DNA of 64,000 nucleotides, from NCBI RefSeq assembly GCF_010499245.1, contig NZ_JAAGOW010000002.1:868001-932000 (forward strand). The letters run 5' to 3'. How positions within the stretch are numbered: the stretch's first letter is position 1; every line of letters starts with the position of its first letter. A program made the translations under genes and the position numbers. Positions 44,772-53,465 of the stretch are shown here, piece by piece. This DNA comes from Variovorax sp. WS11. Its GTDB lineage: Bacteria > Pseudomonadota > Gammaproteobacteria > Burkholderiales > Burkholderiaceae_C. The notes beneath the pieces were generated by a model. That model saw only the letters and a list, made by a program, of their open reading frames with translations. It ran no database searches and was not told the origin of the DNA.

Positions 44772-45804
44772 GCGCCCCGCTGCCTTCGGCCTCCGGCGGC
44801 GGATGCGCGGAGGCATAACGCTCCAGCAGCAGATAGAGCAGCAGCCCGCCGCCCAGCGGCACCAGGTAGTACAGCGCGCGATAGGCGAGCAAAGCGCCCA
44901 TCAGCGCGCCCTGGCGCACCGAGCCCGAGAGCAGCGCGAGGTACACCGCCTCGAGCACGCCGAGGCCGGCCGGGATCGGCGTCACCACGCCCGCGATCGA
45001 AGCCGCCAGCATCACGCCCAGCGTGACGGGATACGGCACCTTGCCGCCCAGCAGCAGGTACATGGCCGAGGCCATCAAGGCCCAGTTGGTCGCCGACACG
45101 CCGAGCTGCACCAGGGCCAGCCGCGCCGAGGGCAGCTCCAACCGCCGCCCACGAACCCGCCAGTGCCGGCCCTGCGCCTTCGCGCAAGCCACCACATAGC
45201 CCGCTGCCAACAGCAGCATCAGCACACCCAGCGCGCGGAAGCTGCCCTCGCCCACATGCGCCTGCGCCGGCGGCTGCACCACGCCGGAGGCGAACACGCA
45301 GCCCGCCACCAGCCCGTAGCCCAGCCAGTTGGTCGCCAGGCTGATGCCGACGATCTGCGCCACCGTGGCTTCGTCGAGCCCGGCCCGCGCATAGAGCCGC
45401 GCACGCATCGCCACGCCACCGACCAGCGAGCCCAGGTTCAGATTGAAGGCATAGCTCGTGACGGCGATCGCCCAGCAGCGCCAGCGCGGCACGCGGTGAC
45501 GCGTGTGGTGCCGGCCGATCAGGTCATAGCAGCCGTACAGCGCATGACTGGCGGTGCACAGCGCAAGCGCGGCCAGCAGCAGCCAGGGCGAGTAACCCCT
45601 GAGCGCCTGCCAGGCGCCGGCCCAGTCGACCTTGTGCGCGTGCGACAGCAGCAGGCCGAGCACGACCAGGCCCAGCACCGGCAAGGCCCAGCGGCGCACG
45701 CGCTGCCAGAGCGTGGCCCTGGTGGTCGCAGGGCCCGGTCGCGCATCGGGCGCGTCGGGCGCATCGCGCGCATCGGACAAGGGCATCGCATCGCTGTTCG
45801 GCAT
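44749..45804 (-). CDS. Lysylphosphatidylglycerol synthase-type/flippase-like membrane protein (YbhN family)
   Basis: 351 aa with about eight transmembrane helices. The YbhN/UPF0104 pattern is visible: LRGYSPWLLLAALALC, YAFNLNLGSLVGGVAMRARLYARAG near residue 115, and PIPAGLGVLEAVYLALL near 280. Function in lipid or glycolipid transport is inferred from the family. The N-terminus before the first helix is Asp/Ala/Pro-rich. Confidence 0.88.
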   Translation of the reverse strand: MPNSDAMPLSDARDAPDAPDARPGPATTRATLWQRVRRWALPVLGLVVLGLLLSHAHKVDWAGAWQALRGYSPWLLLAALALCTASHALYGCYDLIGRHHTRHRVPRWRCWAIAVTSYAFNLNLGSLVGGVAMRARLYARAGLDEATVAQIVGISLATNWLGYGLVAGCVFASGVVQPPAQAHVGEGSFRALGVLMLLLAAGYVVACAKAQGRHWRVRGRRLELPSARLALVQLGVSATNWALMASAMYLLLGGKVPYPVTLGVMLAASIAGVVTPIPAGLGVLEAVYLALLSGSVRQGALMGALLAYRALYYLVPLGGGLLLYLLLERYASAHPPPEAEGSGALSPPPPR

Positions 45805-45886
45805 GCGCGCATCATTCCCGCGGGCAGCCGGTGCAGCCAGTTGCGGCCGGCGCTTGTTGGCGTAGGTTCAGATGCCGAGGGCGCGC

Positions 45887-46843
45887 TCAAGGCTCGTCGA
45901 CCAGCACCCGCCAGAGCAGCACGGCAACGCCCACGAAGCCGAGGAAGATGAAGAGCTTGGAGAAGAAGCCGACCCGCGCGCCGTAGACCTCGTCCACGCG
46001 TTCCCTGAGGCCGTCGAGCCGGGTGGAGACGTCCTTGGCATTCGCGGTGCACGCCGTCTCGACGCGCCGGATCTCCTCCAGCGAAGCACCGGCCTGCACC
46101 GGCGCCGCGCGCCCCGCCGAGCCAGCGCTTTGAAGCTCGGCCCGGCACGCGGCAAGCTCCTTCGTCAAGGGCTCGCTCACCTCCACCGTCACGGCAGCGG
46201 CTTGTCGCGCCGAGTAGATGGCCAGCACGCCCAATCCGGCGGCCACACAGAGAAACACCGACAGCGTCACCTCCGCAATGCGACGGCCCCGGGACGGAGG
46301 CTCCGAATTCGTGCCTGGCAGTCGCAAGGCCAGCCCTAGCTTGATGAGGGCGACGACCAGCGTGCACAAGGCGGCGACCAGCGCGACCGCCCCGCGGCTC
46401 TGCTCGCCTTTCCCGAAGAGCCAGCTGTCGATGCGGTTGCTCAGCACGTTGACGAAGATGTTGCCGAAGACGGAATCGTCCTTCTTCATCTCCTTGGCCG
46501 TGGTCTGCAGCGTGGTGGCTGCGTCGAGCAGGCGCTGGACATCGGCCGCCGGCAATGCGGGCGGGCAGACGGGGCAGGCCGTTCCGGCGATGCCCTGCCC
46601 CGGCATGACCGGCGTCACCGGAGACGCGGGCACCACCGGCTGCACGAGCGCGCCGGCCGGCTCGCTGGCACGCGGCAAGGGGACCGGTGCTGGCGCCTCC
46701 ACCGCGGGCTCGGGAGCCGCGGGCGACGGCGCGGCGACCTGGCCTTGGCCCTGGCCGTGCGCGAAAGCGCCCGCCAGCATGAGAACAACCGGCGCAGCCG
46801 CGCGCCCGCACTGCCGAAGCAGTTGTTGGATTCCTTGACACAT
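45887..46843 (-). CDS. Hypothetical Pro-rich, multi-helix envelope protein
   Basis: 318 aa, not recognised. Possible signal anchor (APVVLMLAGAFAHG), a Pro/Ala/Val linker to about residue 90 with a CPVCPP pair, a helical stretch, two transmembrane helices (ALVAALCTLVVALIKLGLAL and VTLSVFLCVAAGLGVLAIYS), a coiled-coil-like segment (EEIRRVETACTANAK) and a last helix LFIFLGFVGVAVLLW. No operon partner is apparent. Confidence 0.65.
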   Translation of the reverse strand: MCQGIQQLLRQCGRAAAPVVLMLAGAFAHGQGQGQVAAPSPAAPEPAVEAPAPVPLPRASEPAGALVQPVVPASPVTPVMPGQGIAGTACPVCPPALPAADVQRLLDAATTLQTTAKEMKKDDSVFGNIFVNVLSNRIDSWLFGKGEQSRGAVALVAALCTLVVALIKLGLALRLPGTNSEPPSRGRRIAEVTLSVFLCVAAGLGVLAIYSARQAAAVTVEVSEPLTKELAACRAELQSAGSAGRAAPVQAGASLEEIRRVETACTANAKDVSTRLDGLRERVDEVYGARVGFFSKLFIFLGFVGVAVLLWRVLVDEP

Positions 46844-47046
46844 GGATCCCTCCGAACTCAGGCCGGCGCATGTTGGCTTTCGCCTTGGTTCGCGTCAATC
46901 CTCAGTTGGAGGGAAGTAATGCCGCCGCGGCCATTTGCCGGTGCATTTCGGCGCTCGCGTACCCGCGCGCGACACCGGTCGTGGTGTTCGCGGCGCTCAG
47001 CCAGGCGCTGAGGAAGGGATTCTTCTGCGCCCAGGGACTGCGCATG

Positions 47047-47379
47047 TCAGTGCTTGCCGCGTCGGGCCGCAGCCCGCAGGATCATGGCCAGCGCCGCGCC
47101 GCCGGCTGCCGCCATCATCGCGGCCTTGACAGGCTCTTCGGCCACGTAGTGCTCGCCCTGCGCCTTGGCTTGCCGGGCGCGCTGGGGCAGCGAGGTCATG
47201 GTCGCGCGCACCTTGTCCCAGGTGCGGTGAAGGCTCGACGGCGCCTTCGCGTACATCGCGTCGTCGACGTGCGAAGGCCCGTGGCCGATGTCGTTGCCGG
47301 CGACGGGCATGGGCAGGGTCTCCGCGTCGGGGTTGGCTTGTTGCGGGGCAGGACGGGTGTGGAAGGTTTCGATTTTCAT
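47047..47379 (-). CDS. Small tail-anchored (YqjD-like) protein
   Basis: 110 aa, hypothetical. Charged central region (LHRTWDKVRATMTSLPQRARQAKAQGEHYV) and a C-terminal hydrophobic helix with glycine zipper (VKAAMMAAAGGAALAMIL) then a basic tail. The layout recalls the DUF883/YqjD ribosome-associated inner-membrane proteins, but the similarity is only structural. Confidence 0.65.
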   Translation of the reverse strand: MKIETFHTRPAPQQANPDAETLPMPVAGNDIGHGPSHVDDAMYAKAPSSLHRTWDKVRATMTSLPQRARQAKAQGEHYVAEEPVKAAMMAAAGGAALAMILRAAARRGKH

Positions 47380-47442
47380 GGGGCCTCTTGGAAGAAGGTC
47401 GTCGGGATCCGGTGCAGGAGAAAAGGCGGCGGCGCTGCGGCA

Positions 47443-47841
47443 TCAGCGTGACGGCGATGGTGCCGGCGGCGCTGGGACCGGCGTGACGGTCTCGCGGATC
47501 ACGCCGCCGCCCATCACGCTGCCGCTGGTGCTGGTGGCGGCGCCCCTGACGCGCGCTTCGCAATCGGCACGGTCGGCAGCGGGCTGCAGCAATTGGCAGC
47601 GCGCCAGCGCGTTCTGCTCGGCCTGGTCGCCGGGCGTCAGGCCGCCGCGCTGCGATTCCTGCTTCGCTGCGCCGGCCTCGCGGCGGCAGGCTTCACGGTC
47701 TTGCTGGACGCCATCGCAGGCGGCGCGGTCGCGTTGCACCTGGGCGCCGCTGGCCTGCGCCCAGGCGGTGGCGCTGAAGAGGCACCCCGCGCAGAGCAGT
47801 GCGGTCAGTGACGAACGGACGAAGATCGCGTGCTGCGGCAT
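47443..47841 (-). CDS. Small exported Cys-containing protein
   Basis: 132 aa. A signal peptide (SSLTALLCAGCLFSATAWAQ) is followed by a Cys-containing, highly charged segment (RDRAACDGVQQDREACRREAG, ARCQLL, RADCEAR) with at least four spaced cysteines suggesting two disulfides, then a Thr/Pro/Ser tail. Periplasmic; function unknown. Confidence 0.7.
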   Translation of the reverse strand: MPQHAIFVRSSLTALLCAGCLFSATAWAQASGAQVQRDRAACDGVQQDREACRREAGAAKQESQRGGLTPGDQAEQNALARCQLLQPAADRADCEARVRGAATSTSGSVMGGGVIRETVTPVPAPPAPSPSR

Positions 47842-48246
47842 ATGGGGCTCCTTGAAAGATTGCCCTTCTTCTAACCCGCCAGGTGGATGCGATTTGTCGG
47901 ACGCGGCGAGTTTTACCGGCCGTGTCCGTGCTCAGCGGGTCAGGCCCGAACAGGTGATCTTGCCGATCACGACCGCGGCTCGAGGGAAACCGCCCCATGG
48001 ACAAGGGACGACAGCCGTTCTTGGGCTTTCCAATCCGAACTTCCGCTTCAAGCGGAAGCGGTCCTTGGACCTAAGCTCATGCACTACCGTAGTCGGCCAT
48101 CACCCGACGCGCGCGGGTTCGAGATCGCGGGCGGCATGGGGTGCGTGCCGGCTGCTTGGACAAGCAGGACCTTCCGCTGCCCTGTGGATGGCGTCAGAAT
48201 TGCGGCGAACGCTCGCTTTCAGGCGATGCGGTTCGGAACCGAAGCC
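47842..48246. other. Intergenic region of about 400 bases
   Basis: No convincing gene. It contains a palindrome CTTCCGCTT-c-AAGCGGAAG (48040-48048 with 48050-48058) that could be an operator or hairpin, and the promoters of the divergent genes on either side. The frame that continues upstream of the phospholipase start has no family features. Confidence 0.5.
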
Positions 48247-49803
48247 ATGAGACGCTGGTTGACCGCCCTCTTCGTGCTGCTGCTCGCCGGCTGCACCACG
48301 CTGCCGCCGCGCATCGCGCCGCCTGCTAGCAGCGCCATCGCCGATACCGGCGACACGCCTCTCGGGCGCATCGCTGCGGCGAGTCTGGCTGAGGCACCCG
48401 GTGGCAATTCGGGCTTCATGCTGTTGCCCAGCGGCGAAATGGCCTTCGATGCGCGCCTCGCGCTGGCCGAGGCGGCCACACGCTCGATCGACGCGCAGTA
48501 CTACCACATCCATGATGATACCGCCGGCGCAGCCTTCCTGGCGTCGCTGCGGGATGCCGCGGTGCGCGGCGTGCGTGTCCGGCTGCTGGTGGACGACTAC
48601 CACGCCGGCGACCTGTACCCCATGCTGCGAGGCCTGGCCGCGTTTCCCAACGCCGAAGTGCGCCTGTTCAACCCACTGCCGGAGCGCTACGGCACGCCGA
48701 TCCGTCGCATGCTGCTGTCGCTGCACGAGTTCACGCGCGTCAACCGCCGCATGCACAACAAGCTCTTCGTCGCCGACAACCAGTTCGCCGTTTATGGCGG
48801 GCGCAATATCGCCGACGAATACTTCACGCGCCACGGCGAGGCGAACTTCATCGACCTCGACGTGCTCTCCGCCGGCGCCGCCGTGCGCGAGCTGTCCGCG
48901 AGCTTCGACCGCTACTGGAACAGCGAACAGGTGTGGGCGCTGGAGCAGCGGCTGCACGCTTTGGAACGTGCCGTGAAACCCGCCGAGCGGCGTGCCGAGT
49001 TCGACGTGCGGCTGAAAGAACTCGCTGGTCCACCGCCGAACGTGCCGCCGCGGGACTACCTGGGCCAGAGCACGGTGCGCGCGCAGATCGCGGAGGGCCG
49101 GTTGAAACTGTTGGCCGGCAGTGCCCGCGTGCACGACGACCCGCCCGACAAGGTGCTCCAACCCGTGGACCCGAACAAGGCCAGCCCGGCGATGCGCGCC
49201 AAGCTCGACGTGATCGGCGCTGCGCGCGAGGAAGTGGTCGTCGTCAATCCTTACTTCCTGCCTGGCCCGGTGGGCCTGCGCATGATGGGCGAGGCCCAAA
49301 AACGCGGCACGCGAGTGCTGATCGTCACCAACTCGCTCGGCTCCACCGACGAACCTCTGGTGTACCGCGCCTACTCACGCTACCGCCCCGACATGCTGCG
49401 GCTGGGCGTGCAGCTGTACGAGTTCGCTCCCGACCTGGTGCGGCGGTCGAACACCTTCGGGGTCTTCGGCAAATCCACGCCGCGCCTGCACGCCAAGGTG
49501 GTGGGCGTGGATCGGCGGTGGATGGTGGTGGGTTCGGTCAACCTCGATCTTCGATCGGCGACGCTGAATACCGAACTGGGCGTCACCATCGACTGCGCGG
49601 CGCTCACGCAGCAAGCGCTCGGGCTGCTGCGCGCCGATGCCTTCGGCAGCATGTACCGGCTGCAGCTTGGCGAAGACGGCGCGATCGAATGGCATGTGCG
49701 CGGCGAGAACGGCAAGACAGAGGTGCGGCGCGAAGAGCCGCACGCGAGCACATGGTTTTCGCTGTGGCTGCAATCGTTGCTTGTGTCCGAGGACGCCTTG
49801 TAG
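48247..49803 (+). CDS. Phospholipase D-family cardiolipin synthase-like lipoprotein (ClsC type)
   Basis: 518 aa. The lipobox LLLAGC at residues about 12-17 marks a lipoprotein signal. Two HKD motifs are intact: HNKLFVAD (about residue 177) and HAKVVGVD (about 416), with the following GGRNIADEY and SVNLDLRSATLNTE blocks. ClsC-type enzymes make cardiolipin from phosphatidylglycerol and phosphatidylethanolamine. Start ATG 48247 sits at the lipoprotein signal. Confidence 0.9.
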   Translation: MRRWLTALFVLLLAGCTTLPPRIAPPASSAIADTGDTPLGRIAAASLAEAPGGNSGFMLLPSGEMAFDARLALAEAATRSIDAQYYHIHDDTAGAAFLASLRDAAVRGVRVRLLVDDYHAGDLYPMLRGLAAFPNAEVRLFNPLPERYGTPIRRMLLSLHEFTRVNRRMHNKLFVADNQFAVYGGRNIADEYFTRHGEANFIDLDVLSAGAAVRELSASFDRYWNSEQVWALEQRLHALERAVKPAERRAEFDVRLKELAGPPPNVPPRDYLGQSTVRAQIAEGRLKLLAGSARVHDDPPDKVLQPVDPNKASPAMRAKLDVIGAAREEVVVVNPYFLPGPVGLRMMGEAQKRGTRVLIVTNSLGSTDEPLVYRAYSRYRPDMLRLGVQLYEFAPDLVRRSNTFGVFGKSTPRLHAKVVGVDRRWMVVGSVNLDLRSATLNTELGVTIDCAALTQQALGLLRADAFGSMYRLQLGEDGAIEWHVRGENGKTEVRREEPHASTWFSLWLQSLLVSEDAL

Positions 49804-49812
49804 CGGGGCCCA

Positions 49813-51291
49813 TCAGCGCGCGATGCGCACGATGCGCGCCGCGCCGCTGGCGGTGACTGCCATCGCCTGCTTCGTATCGAAGAAGGCGGGCGCGCGCACG
49901 ACGGTCGATGTGCCAGCCTGCTCGACCTGCACGTTGCCCAGCAGCACGAGCAGCATCTCCCCGGCGCTCACTTCGGCGCGCTCGCCCGCGGCCAGCGGCC
50001 GGTGTTGCCCCGCGTCGACGACCGCCAGCCGCGCCGCGCGCTCCAACGTCTTCCACGCCGGCAGGCCGCGCACGCAGTCGTCGAAGCGCCGCGCCGCGAA
50101 GTTCTTCCAGAGGACCTCGCTCAGTTTCGGGTGCGCGTCGAGGATGGAGAACAACGCTGCGCGCGAAATCTGGATGAGCAGCGTGCCGGTGGCGGTGCGC
50201 AGCGAGGCACTGCGCCGTTCGCCGCTGAGCATGGCGATCTCGCCGAACATGTGGCCGGTGGCCAGCTCGTCGATGATGTGCTCTTCGCCTTCGCCCTCGC
50301 TAGGGGCCAGCACATAAGCGGCGCCGCGCGCGATCACGTAGAGCTCGTCGCCCGGGTCGCCGGCACGGAAGATTATTTTTCCCGCGGGAAGCGCAACGAT
50401 CTGCGCGCTGCGTGCCAGTGTGGCCAGGCTGGGTGCGTCGAATGAGCCGAACAGTGCGGTCGCCTTGAGGCGCCGGATGACCTCGGCGGGGCGCAGCAGC
50501 CGGCCGCCGATGGGCAGGCGGTACAGCATCACCATCAAGCCCTCCTTGCGCCGCGTGAAGCGCTCGGCGAAGAAGGTCGAGATCAAGTGCCAGAGGTTGT
50601 GCGGGTCGATCCTGACGAGGGTGACGAGTCCGTCGCCTTTGCCGTAGCCGGGGTTGGCCTCGATGAAGAAGCGCGCCGCGGGCTTGTCGCAATGGCGCCA
50701 GTAGTGGCGCTCGACCTCGGAGTCGCGCGTGATCCAGTGCACCTGGCGCGTGAGCGGGTTGTCGGGGGTCACGCGCTCGAGGCCGAACGAGTTCGCCAAC
50801 TCGTCCATGAAGGCGAGCACGGCCGGCGGCGGTGGATGCCGGGTGCTCGGCCAGATCACATCGAAGAGCTTGGCAAACACGCAATAGCTCGAAGGGTGCA
50901 CCAGCGAGCCGAGGTAGTAGACGCGCCGCCCAGGGTGGCGCAGCAGGTAAGGCAGGGCGAGCTCGAGACCGAAGCGCGTGTTGGTATCGCCACCCCGGTA
51001 AGCGCGCATCGTACCCGCCTCGGCACGAAAGATCGCGCTCACCTTGCCGGCCAGTTCACGCTCGAAGATGTGCAGCGCGAAGTAGCCGACGATCTCGCCG
51101 GCGTGGTTGCGGTGCACGTTGATCCAGGTCTGCTCGGCCTTGGACTCGACCACGTACTTCGCGAACGAGTCGCGGCTGACGCCGTCAAACACCTCGCAAT
51201 GGACCTTGTAGAGCGCATCGATGAACTCTTGCCGCGCGGCGGGGTCGAGCTTGCTCGGGACGACGATGGCGGATTTGGCGATCTTCGGCAT
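49813..51291 (-). CDS. GNAT-like/cyclic-nucleotide-binding domain protein
   Basis: 492 aa. The N-terminal half (VHRNHAGEIVGYFALHIF, YYLGSLVHPSSY) looks like an acyltransferase-type fold, and a cNMP-binding domain follows at about 290-400: ALFGSFDAPSLATLARSAQIV, AGDPGDELYVIARGAAYVL, and the phosphate-binding cassette FGEIAMLSGERRSAS with the cAMP-contact Glu and Arg. The last 90 residues include a second, weaker beta-barrel. No DNA-binding HTH, so it is not a Crp-type factor. Divergent from a second cNMP-type gene. Confidence 0.8.
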   Translation of the reverse strand: MPKIAKSAIVVPSKLDPAARQEFIDALYKVHCEVFDGVSRDSFAKYVVESKAEQTWINVHRNHAGEIVGYFALHIFERELAGKVSAIFRAEAGTMRAYRGGDTNTRFGLELALPYLLRHPGRRVYYLGSLVHPSSYCVFAKLFDVIWPSTRHPPPPAVLAFMDELANSFGLERVTPDNPLTRQVHWITRDSEVERHYWRHCDKPAARFFIEANPGYGKGDGLVTLVRIDPHNLWHLISTFFAERFTRRKEGLMVMLYRLPIGGRLLRPAEVIRRLKATALFGSFDAPSLATLARSAQIVALPAGKIIFRAGDPGDELYVIARGAAYVLAPSEGEGEEHIIDELATGHMFGEIAMLSGERRSASLRTATGTLLIQISRAALFSILDAHPKLSEVLWKNFAARRFDDCVRGLPAWKTLERAARLAVVDAGQHRPLAAGERAEVSAGEMLLVLLGNVQVEQAGTSTVVRAPAFFDTKQAMAVTASGAARIVRIAR

Positions 51292-51443
51292 GGGTGTCGG
51301 GCGCGCTGCGGACCACCCGTCGAACCGCCGGAAATCCGAAGGCCGGCGGGTTGCACGCGTGGCGGATGGGACGAACGATTTTGCCCCACGGCACGCCCGA
51401 CCCGATCACCGAGGCGCCCTCGCGCCGCGGCATACTGGCGGCC

Positions 51444-51617
51444 ATGCTCGCCGAGCCGCCGCCCCTTTGCAGCCACCGGACGCTTCCGGCCGAGGCCCTC
51501 GCAGTCCTCGCCAAAGGTTGCGGGTTCCTGCTGCTCGGCGTGCTCGCCGCGCCGATTGCCCTGCCGATCGAGAACGCCGCGCGCCGGGACGCCCTGGTGC
51601 CCGGCCTGGTGCGATGA
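51444..51617 (+). CDS. Possible 57-residue hydrophobic peptide upstream of the patatin gene
   Basis: Short frame MLAEPPPLCSHRTLPAEA with one hydrophobic segment (GCGFLLLGVLAAPIALPI) and the end DALVPGLVR. Its stop overlaps the next gene start (ATGA), suggesting translational coupling. It could also be a leader peptide or chance frame; no family. Confidence 0.35.
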   Translation: MLAEPPPLCSHRTLPAEALAVLAKGCGFLLLGVLAAPIALPIENAARRDALVPGLVR

Positions 51618-53320
51618 CGCCTGCGCTCGCCCTGCACCCGCTGTTCGCCGGCATTTCGTCCGAGGCGCTCGCCCCCCTTGAACGGTGCCTGCAAACGCGT
51701 CGCTTCGAAGCGGGCGACGTCATCCTGCGCGCCGGCGTGCCGTCGGCCGAGCTGTTCGGGCTGATCGACGGCGCTGTGAGCGTCGAGCTGGCCGGGGGTG
51801 GCCGGCGGCTGCTGCTGTTGCCGCCCCAGTGCTTCGGCGAGCTGTCGGCGCTGACCGGCGATCCGGTCTCGGCCAACGTCGTCGCCCAGCGCGATGTGCG
51901 AACCTGGGTCCTCTCGGCCCCCGTTCTCTTGGAGGCGATGGCGCAGGAGGTCGCATTCTTCCGCAACGTCGCGACCTTGCTGGGGCTTCGCCTTCGCGAG
52001 CGGACGCGCCGTGCGCCGGCGGCGCGGCCGCGCGTCGTGCTGGTGCCGACGGGGGAGGAAGCCAACCCGATCCTGCTGGCGGCGCTTGCCCGCGGTTTGC
52101 AGCACTACGCGCCCGGCTCCGAGCACGACGAGTCGCGCGACGACGCGGCAAGCGGCGCGCAGCGCATTCGCCGCTGGCGGGACGTTGGGCCGAGCGACGC
52201 AGTGCTGCTGCTCGGTACCGGCCAGGACGGCAGCGCGGCGTTGCTGGCGGAGCTCGATGCCGATGACGCGTTGCTGGTCACCGCAGACGATCTGCGCCGC
52301 CTCCCGGATACGCACGCCGCCCCCGTCGTCTGGCGCCCGGGTGCGCTCTCCGGGGCGGCGGCACTGCAGCGCTGGTGCCACGCGGTGCCGCGCGACGAGG
52401 TCGACGCTGCGGCATCGGGCGGCGACTGGTCGCGGGCGCGCCAGCCGGCGCTCGATCACCTCGTGCGGCGGCTTTGCGGCCGGGAGGTGGGCGTGGCCAT
52501 GAGCGTGGGCGCGGCTGCCGGGCTGGCGCACCTGGGGGTGCTCGAGGTCCTGGAAAGCGACGGGCTGCCGATCGACTTCCTTTGCGGCTCGAGCATGGGG
52601 GGTGCCGTGGCACTGGCCTTTGCCCGATTCGGCAGCGCGCGCGCGGCGACCGAGAACGTCCTGCGCGTGGTCGTGGACTTCGCGCGCGCCAGGGGCATGC
52701 AATGGCTGCCACGCGCCTCGCTCATCTCCGCATCGCGCGTGACGACGCTCACCCGCGAGCTGTATGGCGATGCCACGTTTGCGCAGTTGCGGTTGCCGGT
52801 CGCGGTCGTCGCGGCCGACCTGACGATGGGCAAGCGTGCCGTGCTCGACAGCGGCGCCGTGGCGCCGGCGGCACGGGCCACGGCGGCGATCCCGGGGGTG
52901 TTCGCCGCGGTCCGGCTCGGCGACTCGGTGCTCGTCGACGGTGCGGTCGTGTCGCGCCTGCCGGTCGACCTGCTCGCCGCGCGCGGCTGCGGCTTCAGGC
53001 TCGCCGCGCTGGTCCGACCCACCTATCCCGAGGCGCCCCCCGATGCTGCGCGCGCCGCCGATCGCTTCGAACAGCGACTGCGTCGCCCGTTCGGCCTGCG
53101 CGCCGCGATGGGCGGTGCCTGGCGTTTGCAGGGCTGGTGGGACGCCGCCGCCCAGGCCGATCGCGCCGACCTGTCGCTGACCGTTCCGATCCCGGTCGGC
53201 GAAGGCTTCAACTTTGCGGCGGCCGAGGCCATGGTCGACTGTGGCCGGCGCACGGCGCTGGAGCGTCTGCCGCAGATCCGCCTTGCGATGCAGCAGGTGC
53301 TGGCGCCAGGGGTGCCTTGA
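51614..53320 (+). CDS. Patatin-like phospholipase with cyclic-nucleotide-binding domain (NTE type)
   Basis: 568 aa. N-terminal cNMP-type beta-barrel (ALHPLFAGISSEALAPLERCL to about residue 115) and C-terminal patatin domain from about 290: oxyanion start GVAMSVGAAAGLAHLGVLEVL, nucleophile LCGSSMGGAVAL (GSSMG) and catalytic Asp in LVDGAVVSRLP. The cassette FGELSALTGDPVSANVV lacks the arginine that contacts cAMP in canonical domains, so nucleotide control may be lost or altered. Serine lipase/esterase acting on membrane lipids is expected. Confidence 0.9.
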   Translation: MTPALALHPLFAGISSEALAPLERCLQTRRFEAGDVILRAGVPSAELFGLIDGAVSVELAGGGRRLLLLPPQCFGELSALTGDPVSANVVAQRDVRTWVLSAPVLLEAMAQEVAFFRNVATLLGLRLRERTRRAPAARPRVVLVPTGEEANPILLAALARGLQHYAPGSEHDESRDDAASGAQRIRRWRDVGPSDAVLLLGTGQDGSAALLAELDADDALLVTADDLRRLPDTHAAPVVWRPGALSGAAALQRWCHAVPRDEVDAAASGGDWSRARQPALDHLVRRLCGREVGVAMSVGAAAGLAHLGVLEVLESDGLPIDFLCGSSMGGAVALAFARFGSARAATENVLRVVVDFARARGMQWLPRASLISASRVTTLTRELYGDATFAQLRLPVAVVAADLTMGKRAVLDSGAVAPAARATAAIPGVFAAVRLGDSVLVDGAVVSRLPVDLLAARGCGFRLAALVRPTYPEAPPDAARAADRFEQRLRRPFGLRAAMGGAWRLQGWWDAAAQADRADLSLTVPIPVGEGFNFAAAEAMVDCGRRTALERLPQIRLAMQQVLAPGVP

Positions 53321-53465
53321 CAATACGCCGCCGGGCGTGGGTCACCGGCACCCAATAGTTGACCTGCGCCATAGACCGGTCAACCTCAACAAAGCTTCCG
53401 GGCAAAGTTGCCTTGATCGCCGGCAGGCAAGCCGGAGGGCAGTGAGCTGCTGAACAACCCGGAGG

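Noticed and set aside
51185..53323. Antisense frame of 712 codons opposite the patatin gene
   Set aside because: The plus-strand patatin protein has clear catalytic motifs; the antisense product is Arg/Gly/Gln-rich shadow.
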